From the NCBI GenBank assembly GCA_018062585.1, contig JAGORY010000016.1:1-18337 (forward strand): 18,337 nt of DNA, given 5' to 3'. This document shows, one piece after another, positions 5,411 to 12,164 of the stretch. Source of the DNA: Candidatus Peribacteraceae bacterium. GTDB taxonomy: Bacteria > Patescibacteriota > Gracilibacteria > Peribacterales > Peribacteraceae. The translations under genes were made by a program, and so were the position numbers. The notes beneath the pieces were generated by a model. It searched no databases. It was not told the DNA's origin and saw only the letters and a list, made by a program, of their open reading frames with translations. Each line of letters opens with the position of its first letter. The first letter of the stretch is position 1.

Positions 5411-7291
5411 TTAGACCTCAATAATGATCGGCATCACCATCGGTTCACGATCAAGCTTGTGACGGAAGAAGCGGAACAGTGCGCCCGTGACTTCGCGCTT
5501 GAGCTCCTTCATGTCCTTGGTACCGCGACCGAGTGCGTCCTCGTACGCCTTGCGGATGACCGCGGTGGCGTCTTTGTTCGTGCTCATCATTTCGGTGCCG
5601 TAGACGAATCCCCGAGAAAGGAGGAGTGGGTCTGAGACCAAGCGCATGGATTCGGCGTAGACCTTGAGAACGGCGACGAAGATACCGGCGTTGTTCATGA
5701 TCTTGCGGTCGTCCATGATGCGGGCTCCCTCGGCACCTTGGCTGTGGCCGTCGATGATGATGTCATTGGCCGGAAGCTTGTGCTTGGACCTGCGTGCAGC
5801 ACCCTGACTATCAAACTCGAGGATTTCGCCGTTCACCAGGAGATGGATCTGGTTGTCTTCGTAGCCGATGCTACGGGCGAGATCAGCGTGCGCGGCGCGC
5901 ATGTACGGTTCACCGTGTTCCGGAATAACGTGCTTGGCCCGTACAAGACGGTGCATGAGCATGATGTCGTTCTGGTAACCGTGACCCGTGGTATGCAGCG
6001 CGAGCTCCTGGTTCGTGAGAACCTTGGCTCCAAGAAGGTTCAAGTTATTCACGACTTTGGCGACCGCGCGTTCGTTACCGAGGATCGGATTACTGGAGAG
6101 AATGACGGTATCACCTTTCTTCATACGAACATGCTGATGGACGCCGAGTCCCATGCGTGCGAGTGACGCGCGCTCCTCACCTTGCGAACCCGTGGTGAGG
6201 ATGAGCATTTCGCGATCCGGAATCTTGTCCATGCCAGGACCGACCTTGCGGATCATGCCGCGCGGAACATTGATGTACCCGAGTTGCTGCGCGATCTCGA
6301 TGTTGGTTTCCATCGAACGTCCAGACACGTACACCTTGCGATTGAGGGTCTTGGCGTGCTCGATGACCTGCTGCAAACGGTTGAGGAGCGAACTGAAGGT
6401 CGAAATGATGAGCCTTCCTTTCGCGTCACGCATGAGCTGAAACAGCGTCGCCGAAATCGCTTTCTCGGAGAGAGCGTTTCCTGGCTTCGTCGCATTCGTC
6501 GAGTCCGCGATGATCGCGAGCACTCCCTCATCACCGAGTTCGGCAAGACGCTGAAAATCGGCTGGCGGCTCGTTCATCGGCGTGAGGTCAAACTTAAAGT
6601 CACCGGTGTGGACAACGATGCCATACGGCGTGTGCACCGCAACGGCTGCAGAGTCTGGGATCGAGTGCGTCACGCGCAAGAACTCGATCTTCACGTTCCC
6701 GAGCTGCAGGGGCTTATTGAACTCCACGGTGTGGAGCTTGGCCTGACTCGTGAGCTTCTCTTCATCGAGGCGCTTCTTCACGAAGGCCATCGTGAGCTTC
6801 GTGCCGTAGCACGGCGGGAACCGGAGACCCGGCAGCACGTGCTGCACGGCACCGATGTGGTCCAGGTGACCGTGCGTGAAGATGATCGCCTTGATGCGAT
6901 TCTCTTTGCCACGAAGACCCGAGAGGTCCGGAATGAGGTAGTCGATACCTGGCATGTCTTCCTCCGGAAACTGGAGACCGAGATCGATGATGTAGAGATC
7001 GCCATCGACATCGACGACGAAACAGTTGCGGCCGACTTCCTCGAATCCTCCGAGAGGATAGAGCTTGAGGCCTTTGCCTCCTGGAGCGCTCGCCAGTACT
7101 TTGACGGGCGCGGCCTGCGGAGTGTTCTTCGACTGAGGTCGTCCTTGCTGTGGCGGCTTCGGCTGAGGAGTAGAAACGTTGTGTGGTTGGGGCATCGGTT
7201 GATTGGCTGGCGGCACTTCGCCGCTCGTCACCCTTCGATTGTGCTCAGGGTTTGTAACCACCTTCTTCACCCACTCGTGGACTGATTTCAT
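5411..7291 (-). CDS. rnj: Ribonuclease J (metallo-beta-lactamase/beta-CASP RNase)
   Basis: Exo-/endoribonuclease for mRNA decay and rRNA maturation in bacteria that lack an E. coli-type degradosome. From ATG 7291 it is 626 residues. The MBL core holds FTHGHLDHIGA (His140, His142, Asp144, His145) and HTGDFKFD (Asp231). The beta-CASP part holds IADSTNA, ISTFSS, SGRSMETN, LTTGSQGE and SSNPILGNE, then HTTGHG and IPEHGEP with the late metal histidine. Residues 1-75 are a Pro/Gln-rich, probably disordered extension before KLYPLGGFEEVGRN, where typical RNase J begins. A 40-residue further extension to ATG 7411 is open, but it overlaps the likely promoter and does not resemble the family, so I rejected it. 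No Shine-Dalgarno sequence is present; the leader contains an 8-T run. Confidence 0.94.
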   Translation of the reverse strand: MKSVHEWVKKVVTNPEHNRRVTSGEVPPANQPMPQPHNVSTPQPKPPQQGRPQSKNTPQAAPVKVLASAPGGKGLKLYPLGGFEEVGRNCFVVDVDGDLYIIDLGLQFPEEDMPGIDYLIPDLSGLRGKENRIKAIIFTHGHLDHIGAVQHVLPGLRFPPCYGTKLTMAFVKKRLDEEKLTSQAKLHTVEFNKPLQLGNVKIEFLRVTHSIPDSAAVAVHTPYGIVVHTGDFKFDLTPMNEPPADFQRLAELGDEGVLAIIADSTNATKPGNALSEKAISATLFQLMRDAKGRLIISTFSSLLNRLQQVIEHAKTLNRKVYVSGRSMETNIEIAQQLGYINVPRGMIRKVGPGMDKIPDREMLILTTGSQGEERASLARMGLGVHQHVRMKKGDTVILSSNPILGNERAVAKVVNNLNLLGAKVLTNQELALHTTGHGYQNDIMLMHRLVRAKHVIPEHGEPYMRAAHADLARSIGYEDNQIHLLVNGEILEFDSQGAARRSKHKLPANDIIIDGHSQGAEGARIMDDRKIMNNAGIFVAVLKVYAESMRLVSDPLLLSRGFVYGTEMMSTNKDATAVIRKAYEDALGRGTKDMKELKREVTGALFRFFRHKLDREPMVMPIIIEV

Positions 7292-7339
7292 CTGTGTGTT
7301 GGAAAGAAAAAAAATGAATTTGAGGAAACCCTCGACTTC

Positions 7340-7368
7340 ATCGTACTCCCAACGGGGCGGAATAGCAA
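7340..7368 (-). promoter_or_regulatory. rnj: Candidate promoter for the RNase J gene
   Basis: On the minus strand: TTGCTA (7368-7363), 17-bp spacer, TACGAT (7345-7340). The predicted leader is about 42 nt to ATG 7291. It contains a tiny GAGG-GTTT-CCTC hairpin and an 8-T run but no Shine-Dalgarno sequence. This placement supports the downstream start. Confidence 0.45.
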
Positions 7369-7439
7369 GTACATGTTTTGTTACGATGACCGTCTTTTGG
7401 CTTAGAATCAATGAATTATTAGTTGGAAGATTAGGTTAT

Positions 7440-7554
7440 GTAGGTGTGGTAGGTTGGGTAAGAGGGGTAGGGCTTTGTTGTGAAAAAAAACAGAGTTATT
7501 CTGTACAAGTCTCTTTATGATGCCTACCAAACCTCCCACACCTACCACACCTAC
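7440..7554. repeat. Long imperfect inverted repeat in a divergent intergenic region
   Basis: Arms GTAGGTGTGGTAGGT (7440-7454) and ACCTACCACACCTAC (7540-7554) are perfect complements over 15 bp. Pairing resumes inward with TGGG/CCCA and GGTAGG (7466-7471)/CCTACC (7523-7528), so each arm is about 32 nt with mismatches. The 51-nt centre holds a small ACAGA/TCTGT hairpin. One arm is G/T-rich and the other C/A-rich. It lies between the divergent RNase J gene and the gene at 7606. It could be a MITE-like element, a structured leader of the 7606 gene, or a protein-binding site. Within it, TTGTTG-16-TATTCT (7475-7502) is a weak plus-strand promoter candidate. Confidence 0.65.
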
Positions 7555-7605
7555 CCAACTCTTTCTTGCAGATATACCTCCAACCAATGTAGCCTTCTGT
7601 ACTGT

Positions 7606-9615
7606 ATGAAGATCGAGGTGTGGAAAGGACAAACGAAGGCCCCCGCAGGCACCGTTCTGGTGCCAGTCGTTCTTGGTGATACGAAAGGTGACAGAGTCTT
7701 CCTCCTCATACACAGCGAAGGCCGCGCCGCAGGCAGCGATAATCTCCGCGAAGAGTGCACGAGTGTGCTGACACATGCGGTCCTCGAAGGAGAGGGTGAC
7801 GGGTACGACAGACTTGAGAGTGCTTTAAAGGAACTGAATGGACTCCTCAAAGGCTTTCTACTTTCTGAAGCAGTGAACGATGTTCACGCGGTCGTGGGAC
7901 TCTTGGAGCAAAACGGCACACTGCATCTTTCCCACGTCGGCCGCGCGGAGGCGTACGTCATCCGCGACGGAACGGCAGTACAGATCACGGAATATGCCAG
8001 ATCCAAGCCGCCGATGGCCTTCATGCACATCGTGAGCGGACCGGTGCAGAACCGCGACCACTTCATCATCGCGACCACTCGCCTCCTCCGGTCTATGACG
8101 CCGGCTCAGCTCGCACAGACCGTTCAGCACGGCGGCGAGACCGCAGTCCAGACGATCGTGCAGACCCTCACCGCCGAGAAAGAGTCAGCCTGCATTCTTC
8201 ACATTGCGCTCGTTGGCGCAACAGAGGAAGAAGAGGATGCTCCGCGCGAAATCAATAGACCCACTACCGTACGTCGCGGTCGTCACCGAGAAAAAATGTC
8301 CGGCGGCGCGCTGTTGTCTAGTGTCAGTGGTGTCGTCGGTCGTGTCGACTGGTCCAAGCTCTTCACGCGTGTTCGCGGATCGCACGGAAAGAAAAAATCG
8401 CTTTCGTCCATCACGGAGGCGGTGAGCCAGTTCCTGAAAGATCTCTACGATCCGGAGCGCAAGCGCAGGGCTCACCTGCTTCTGCTCGCCGGTTCGGCCG
8501 CCGCATTCCTCATTATCTGGATGCTGGTGCAGCTCACTCTTTCCAGCCAGAAGAGCCAGACCAAGGGTCAGCTCGCGGAACTCGTGAAACAGATCAACGC
8601 CGACATCTCGACTGCCGAAACGAGGCAGCTTGCGGGTGAAACCGACAGCGCGAATGCCATCCTTGAACGTGCCGACGACCGTGCACGCCAAGTCATGACC
8701 AACGAGAGTGGCTTGTACCGCAGTGAGGCCTTAGAACTCCTCGACAGGATTAAGTCGAAGCGTGAGGAAATGAACCGCGTGATCCGCGTGACTCCTCCGC
8801 GCGTCATGGCAAACCTAAGCGGCAAGAAGGCTGACATTCTGGCGCAGGGCTTCATCGGCCTCAGTAACGGCGAGTTCTTGGTCTACGACCGTCAGGACCT
8901 CTACAGCGTGTCTCTGAATACTGTGGAGAGTGCGGACCGATTGGGCTCCGAGGAACTCATTCTCGACGGTGACAACTTCCCGCGCTTCCAGAGCAAAGTC
9001 TTTATGACGACCGGCAACAGCGTCATCGAGATTCTGAGTAGTCAGCCAACAACGATGAAGACGGAAGACACAGCGGGTTGGATCACAGGCGCGGATATCA
9101 AGACATATCTGCGGTACCTCTACATCCTCGCCCCCGAGCGCAAACAGATTTACAAGTACGAACGTCTCGCCAGCCGCTACGGCCCGCCCGCGGAATACAA
9201 CGTCAACGGAGACCTCACGGGGGCGCTCGACATGACGATCACGGGGGCCGTCTATGTCCTCAAGGATATTTCGGCGTCCGGTGGCGAAGCAGGCGAGCGT
9301 GACGTAGTGAAGCTGCTACGAGGCGAGAAACAGACATTCAACATCAGAAATCTTCCTCCGGGTGCCCTTAATGGGGTCACAAAAATATTTAAGTCCGGCG
9401 TGAACGGCAACTTCTACTTCTTGGATCCTGAGGCTAAGCGCGTCGTCGTCACGACACACGACGGCGACCTCGGCGACTCGTTGTATCTCAAGCAGTACGT
9501 GCTCGACTCGGAGCAGGTGGGCCGCCTGAAGGATCTGTTTGTCGATGCCGAAGATTCTCGTCTCTACGTCCTCGACGAGAAGAAGCTCTACGCTATCGAC
9601 CTCCAAGCTCGCTAG
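7606..9615 (+). CDS. PP2C-like domain / transmembrane / beta-propeller-like protein
   Basis: A 669-residue protein with no family I can name with certainty. Residues 1-205 resemble a PPM/PP2C phosphatase fold: VVGLLEQNGTLHLSHVGRAEAYVIRDG followed by a TTRLLRSMTP segment. The usual metal-binding DG pair appears replaced (LLIHSEG), so catalysis is doubtful. A basic linker (220-290) leads to one membrane helix (about 290-312). Residues 315-390 look helical or coiled-coil (QLAELVKQINADISTAE). Residues 410-669 have repeated short beta motifs (GEFLVYDRQDLYSV, RYLYILAPERKQIYKY, SRLYVLDEKKLYAI), suggesting a beta-propeller outside the membrane. It looks like an inside-outside coupling protein; this is inference. 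ATG 7606 was chosen because the frame upstream is low-complexity and overlaps the inverted repeat. The gene may share a transcript with 9634. Confidence 0.7.
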   Translation: MKIEVWKGQTKAPAGTVLVPVVLGDTKGDRVFLLIHSEGRAAGSDNLREECTSVLTHAVLEGEGDGYDRLESALKELNGLLKGFLLSEAVNDVHAVVGLLEQNGTLHLSHVGRAEAYVIRDGTAVQITEYARSKPPMAFMHIVSGPVQNRDHFIIATTRLLRSMTPAQLAQTVQHGGETAVQTIVQTLTAEKESACILHIALVGATEEEEDAPREINRPTTVRRGRHREKMSGGALLSSVSGVVGRVDWSKLFTRVRGSHGKKKSLSSITEAVSQFLKDLYDPERKRRAHLLLLAGSAAAFLIIWMLVQLTLSSQKSQTKGQLAELVKQINADISTAETRQLAGETDSANAILERADDRARQVMTNESGLYRSEALELLDRIKSKREEMNRVIRVTPPRVMANLSGKKADILAQGFIGLSNGEFLVYDRQDLYSVSLNTVESADRLGSEELILDGDNFPRFQSKVFMTTGNSVIEILSSQPTTMKTEDTAGWITGADIKTYLRYLYILAPERKQIYKYERLASRYGPPAEYNVNGDLTGALDMTITGAVYVLKDISASGGEAGERDVVKLLRGEKQTFNIRNLPPGALNGVTKIFKSGVNGNFYFLDPEAKRVVVTTHDGDLGDSLYLKQYVLDSEQVGRLKDLFVDAEDSRLYVLDEKKLYAIDLQAR

Positions 9616-9633
9616 GTGAGGTAAGCTCCTACC

Positions 9634-10035
9634 ATGACAAAGGTCATGATTTTCGGCACGTTCGATCATCTTCACGACGGTCATCGGTTTCTCGTGAGCC
9701 AAGCTCGAGCGCGCGGCGCTGTCGTGGTAGTGGTAGCGACCGACCCGAATGTGCAACGCATCAAAGGACATTCGTCATTGCAGTCGAGTGACCAGCGCAT
9801 GACCGTGCTGCAATCCGAGTTTCCGGATCTGAAAGTCATCGCTGGTGCGCTTGGGGACTTTTTGGCGCCCATCCGGACCGAAAAACCGGATCTCCTGCTC
9901 TTTGGTTATGACCAGAAACTGCCGCCAGGAGTAGTCTTTGAGGACTTACAGTGCCCTTGGGAGCGCGCAGAAGCCCTAAAGCCCGAGGTATATAAAAGCA
10001 GCCTCCTCTCTCCAAGAAAGGAGGGGGGTCATTGA
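9634..10035 (+). CDS. Cytidylyltransferase-like nucleotidyltransferase (RibL/TagD type)
   Basis: A 133-residue Rossmann-like nucleotidyltransferase. The HxGH-type signature is GTFDHLHDGH (residues 8-17). Other marks are Arg55 in SSDQRMTVL, the LLFGYDQK strand (88-95) and a late YKSS (120-123). GYDQ and YKSS resemble archaeal-type FAD synthases (RibL), while the overall size also fits glycerol-3-phosphate cytidylyltransferase (TagD). The substrate, FMN or a polyol phosphate, is unresolved. The start follows the previous stop by 18 nt; a GAGGT lies 12 nt upstream, rather far for a Shine-Dalgarno sequence. The last dozen codons (LLSPRKEGGH) coincide with a hairpin of intergenic character, so the C-terminus may have been remodelled. 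Confidence 0.8.
   Translation: MTKVMIFGTFDHLHDGHRFLVSQARARGAVVVVVATDPNVQRIKGHSSLQSSDQRMTVLQSEFPDLKVIAGALGDFLAPIRTEKPDLLLFGYDQKLPPGVVFEDLQCPWERAEALKPEVYKSSLLSPRKEGGH
10002..10024. repeat. Hairpin covering the 3' end of the nucleotidyltransferase gene
   Basis: CCTCCT (10002-10007), an 11-nt loop and AGGAGG (10019-10024) followed by more Gs. There is no T tract on the plus strand, so it is not a standard terminator. It encodes the unusual C-terminal residues of the preceding protein and lies just before the next gene's promoter. Confidence 0.45.
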
Positions 10036-10060
10036 AGAAAAGGCCTCAATATGCTACAAT
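10032..10060 (+). promoter_or_regulatory. Promoter for the secreted Fn3 protein gene
   Basis: TTGAAG (10032-10037), exactly 17 bp, TACAAT (10055-10060) with an upstream TGC (extended -10), then 6 nt to ATG 10067. A leaderless mRNA is predicted. The TGA stop of the preceding gene (10033-10035) lies within the -35 hexamer, the same layout as at 106-134, with the same 31-nt stop-to-start gap. Confidence 0.7.
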
Positions 10061-10066
10061 GTCCTG

Positions 10067-11284
10067 ATGACATGTAAACACACACTCACGTTCGCCGCAC
10101 TCACGCTGTCTCTTACTGCGGGCGTTGCGCTGGCCGCCGACATGCCGAGTAACGTTAAAAGTGTTCAGGCAACGAGCGGTGGAAACACGATGACCGTCCT
10201 CTGGTCTCCGGTGCCGGGCGCGGTCAGTTACCGTGTGTACTACAGCCATGAATCTATTCTCGGTAACGGCGGCAACTACGACGACTTCATTCAGACGCCG
10301 GACTCCCAGGTGATCTACGTATTCCCAAATCCCCCGCTGCAGTCCGAAAAAATTTATTTCGGTGTGCTTGCAGTGGATAGAGACGGCAACGAGAGTGAAG
10401 GATTTGAGGTTGAGACGTCTCTTGATGCTCCGGCTCCTCCCGCATCGTCTGCTTCGTCCGCGCCGATAGGTGAGACTCCAGTATCGGAGCCGGCTACCGA
10501 AGAAATGCCCTCCGGTGAAAATCCGACCAGTACGGCTGAGCCTATGAGAATCGCTACTGTGGAAGTTGTTTCCGCAACGGGCGTACTTCTGACGTTCACG
10601 AAAGAGATCGATCTAGGAGCCATCATCCATCCTGACTATTTCCTTATTACAACTGCGACCGGTATGACGCTCGCTGTGCAAAAAGTTGATAGGCAGGGCA
10701 AGCAGGTTCTTCTCTCTGTGGATCCGCTCAATCCAGACACGGAATATATCTTCTCACTTCTGTCGATCATCCCCGGTGCCGATGGCACGAACGCCACGCC
10801 ATCTGAACCGCAGGTCCGATTCAGGTCCCCATCAGTAGGAACGCCTCCACCTCCGGCAGGACAACAGTATGGCCGCAATCCCGAACTTCCCGGCCCTCCG
10901 CCGACAACGACCAGCTCACAGCCTGCTGCGCCTTTTGATGCTTCCAATCTCGGACTCACGGCAGCGCTCCGGAGTGACGGCACGTACAACGTCATCGCTC
11001 GTTGGAGCCCGTCTGTAAACGCTGACTCCTACTCGCTCTACACCTCCAAGAACGGCAGTCCGTATTCGTGGAATTCAGCGGTCCAGAAAAACGACACCAC
11101 GATTCAGTACAGCGGCATTGCGCCTGGAACCTTTGGCGTCAGAGTCGCAGCGCGTGCACGGAACATGGAAGCTGCCGGTATCGACAAAGTGATCACACTC
11201 CCCGCTTCAGGCCTCGGCATCGTCGGGATCGCCGCAGTTGCGGGAGCGGGAGCAATGACTCGCAGGAAGAAGAGGCTCGTGTAA
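10067..11284 (+). CDS. Secreted, surface-anchored Fn3-domain protein with LPASG C-terminal signal
   Basis: A 405-residue exported protein. Residues 1-23 are a signal peptide (Lys4, hydrophobic core, ALA before ADM). Residues 26-117 look like a fibronectin type III domain (MTVLWSPVPGAVSYRVYYS...YFGVLAVDRDGNES). An Ala/Ser/Pro/Glu-rich linker follows (about 120-155). A second beta domain (about 157-253: EVVSATGVLLTFTKEID...LNPDTEYIFSL) resembles Big/SbsA Ig-like domains. A Pro-rich linker precedes a second Fn3-like domain (290-375). The tail is LPASG (378-382), a short hydrophobic run and RRKKR, the tripartite plan of a sortase or related sorting signal; the hydrophobic part is short. It probably acts in adhesion or cell-surface structure. 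The start is fixed by the promoter 6 nt upstream. Confidence 0.75.
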   Translation: MTCKHTLTFAALTLSLTAGVALAADMPSNVKSVQATSGGNTMTVLWSPVPGAVSYRVYYSHESILGNGGNYDDFIQTPDSQVIYVFPNPPLQSEKIYFGVLAVDRDGNESEGFEVETSLDAPAPPASSASSAPIGETPVSEPATEEMPSGENPTSTAEPMRIATVEVVSATGVLLTFTKEIDLGAIIHPDYFLITTATGMTLAVQKVDRQGKQVLLSVDPLNPDTEYIFSLLSIIPGADGTNATPSEPQVRFRSPSVGTPPPPAGQQYGRNPELPGPPPTTTSSQPAAPFDASNLGLTAALRSDGTYNVIARWSPSVNADSYSLYTSKNGSPYSWNSAVQKNDTTIQYSGIAPGTFGVRVAARARNMEAAGIDKVITLPASGLGIVGIAAVAGAGAMTRRKKRLV

Positions 11285-11293
11285 TCTTGGTCC

Positions 11294-12118
11294 GTGACTA
11301 CGAAGGTTTCATGGATCGTCGGCATCTTCGCGATACTGCTTCTGACACTCGGAGGACGGGAATTCATGCTGCTACCGGACGGGCGGGTGCACGTCGTCTT
11401 TTTGGATGTCGGCCAAGGCGACAGCGCGCTCATCACCCTGCCGGACGGCCGGCAGATCCTCATCGATGGCGGACCCGATTGGTCGACACTGGAGGGGCTC
11501 GGGAAACATCTGCCGTTCTTCGACCGACACATCGACATGCTCATTTTGTCGCATCCGAATAGCGACCATATGATGAGCTTCCCGGATGTGCTTCGGCGGT
11601 ACTCAGTGGGGACGCTCGTGACCGCCGGAACGGTGTATGACTCTGGGGTGTACCGCGCAACACTCTCCGGCGCTGCACTGCGAGGCGTACCCCTTCAGGT
11701 GATGTATGCGGGGCAGACGATCACACTCGGGAGTAGTACGATTGAAGCACTATGGCCGCCGAAGGAGATGCCACTCGGCTTCAATAAAAACTCGAATAAT
11801 ACCTCGCTGACACTTCGATTCACGCACGAAGGAAAACGCGTTCTCTTTACAGGAGATCTGGAGAGCATTGTCGAGAAGACGCTCGTTCAAGCTGGTGTCG
11901 ACCTTCGGGCCGATATCCTCAAAGTCCCGCACCATGGCAGCAAGTCGTCATCCACGATTGAGTTTCTGAAAGCGGTACAGCCGACTGTTGCCGTGATTTC
12001 CGTTGCCGACGATAATACCTACGGACATCCAAACGCCGATGTTCTGAGGAGGTTAAGGGAGATCGGCGCTGATATCAGGCGTACCGACGAAAGCGGCGAT
12101 ATTGAGCTGCAATGGTGA
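11294..12118 (+). CDS. Membrane-anchored ComEC/Rec2-like metallo-beta-lactamase-fold hydrolase
   Basis: A 274-residue protein beginning at GTG, 9 nt after the preceding stop. Residues 6-20 form one membrane anchor, so the enzyme domain probably faces outward. The rest matches the C-terminal hydrolase domain of the competence protein ComEC: FLDVGQGDSALI (Asp38, Asp43), ILIDGG, LSHPNSDH (His87, Asp91, His92), FTGDLE (Asp188), VPHHGSKSS (His213/214) and YGHPN (His245). In the main metal motif Asn89 occupies the position that is often His or Asp, so metal use may differ. The large ComEC membrane channel is absent. It could act on incoming or extracellular DNA or on another phosphodiester; this is not provable here. 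A TAATCT lies 6 nt before the GTG, but co-transcription with the Fn3 gene is equally likely. Confidence 0.82.
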   Translation: MTTKVSWIVGIFAILLLTLGGREFMLLPDGRVHVVFLDVGQGDSALITLPDGRQILIDGGPDWSTLEGLGKHLPFFDRHIDMLILSHPNSDHMMSFPDVLRRYSVGTLVTAGTVYDSGVYRATLSGAALRGVPLQVMYAGQTITLGSSTIEALWPPKEMPLGFNKNSNNTSLTLRFTHEGKRVLFTGDLESIVEKTLVQAGVDLRADILKVPHHGSKSSSTIEFLKAVQPTVAVISVADDNTYGHPNADVLRRLREIGADIRRTDESGDIELQW

Positions 12119-12125
12119 ATAGAGG

Positions 12126-12155
12126 CTGTCCGTAGCCCAAAAGTCGGTGTATACT
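12126..12155 (+). promoter_or_regulatory. Candidate promoter for the sugar nucleotidyltransferase gene
   Basis: TATACT (12150-12155) is a good -10 lying 9 nt before ATG 12165. The best -35 at 18 bp spacing is CTGTCC (12126-12131), only 3/6. A leader of a few nucleotides at most is expected. Confidence 0.4.
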
Positions 12156-12164
12156 GAAGCGCAC

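Noticed and set aside
5738..6166. A 142-residue plus-strand frame inside RNase J
   Set aside because: Its complement encodes conserved RNase J motifs; no start signals or family likeness.
6182..7285. A 367-residue open frame antisense to RNase J
   Set aside because: It is charged and Arg/Glu/Leu-rich with no recognisable domain, and lies wholly opposite a clear RNase J gene. It is a codon-bias shadow.
7480..7605. Upstream GTG start extending the PP2C-like protein by 42 residues
   Set aside because: The extension is low-complexity (SHTYHTYPTL), read from the inverted repeat. ATG 7606 begins with a regular beta strand.
9556..9566. CTCGTCTCTAC, identical to the right arm of REP copy 4
   Set aside because: There is no matching left arm, and it encodes an ordinary DSRLYV repeat segment.
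10031..10066. AAGGAGG followed by an in-frame ATT that could start the Fn3 protein 12 codons earlier
   Set aside because: ATT starts are very rare, the added residues would spoil the signal peptide, and a good promoter overlaps this stretch.
10412..10423. GAGACGTCTC palindrome in the Fn3 gene, resembling the REP arms
   Set aside because: It lacks the 11-nt centre and GTAG ends; a 10-bp palindrome in coding sequence may be chance.
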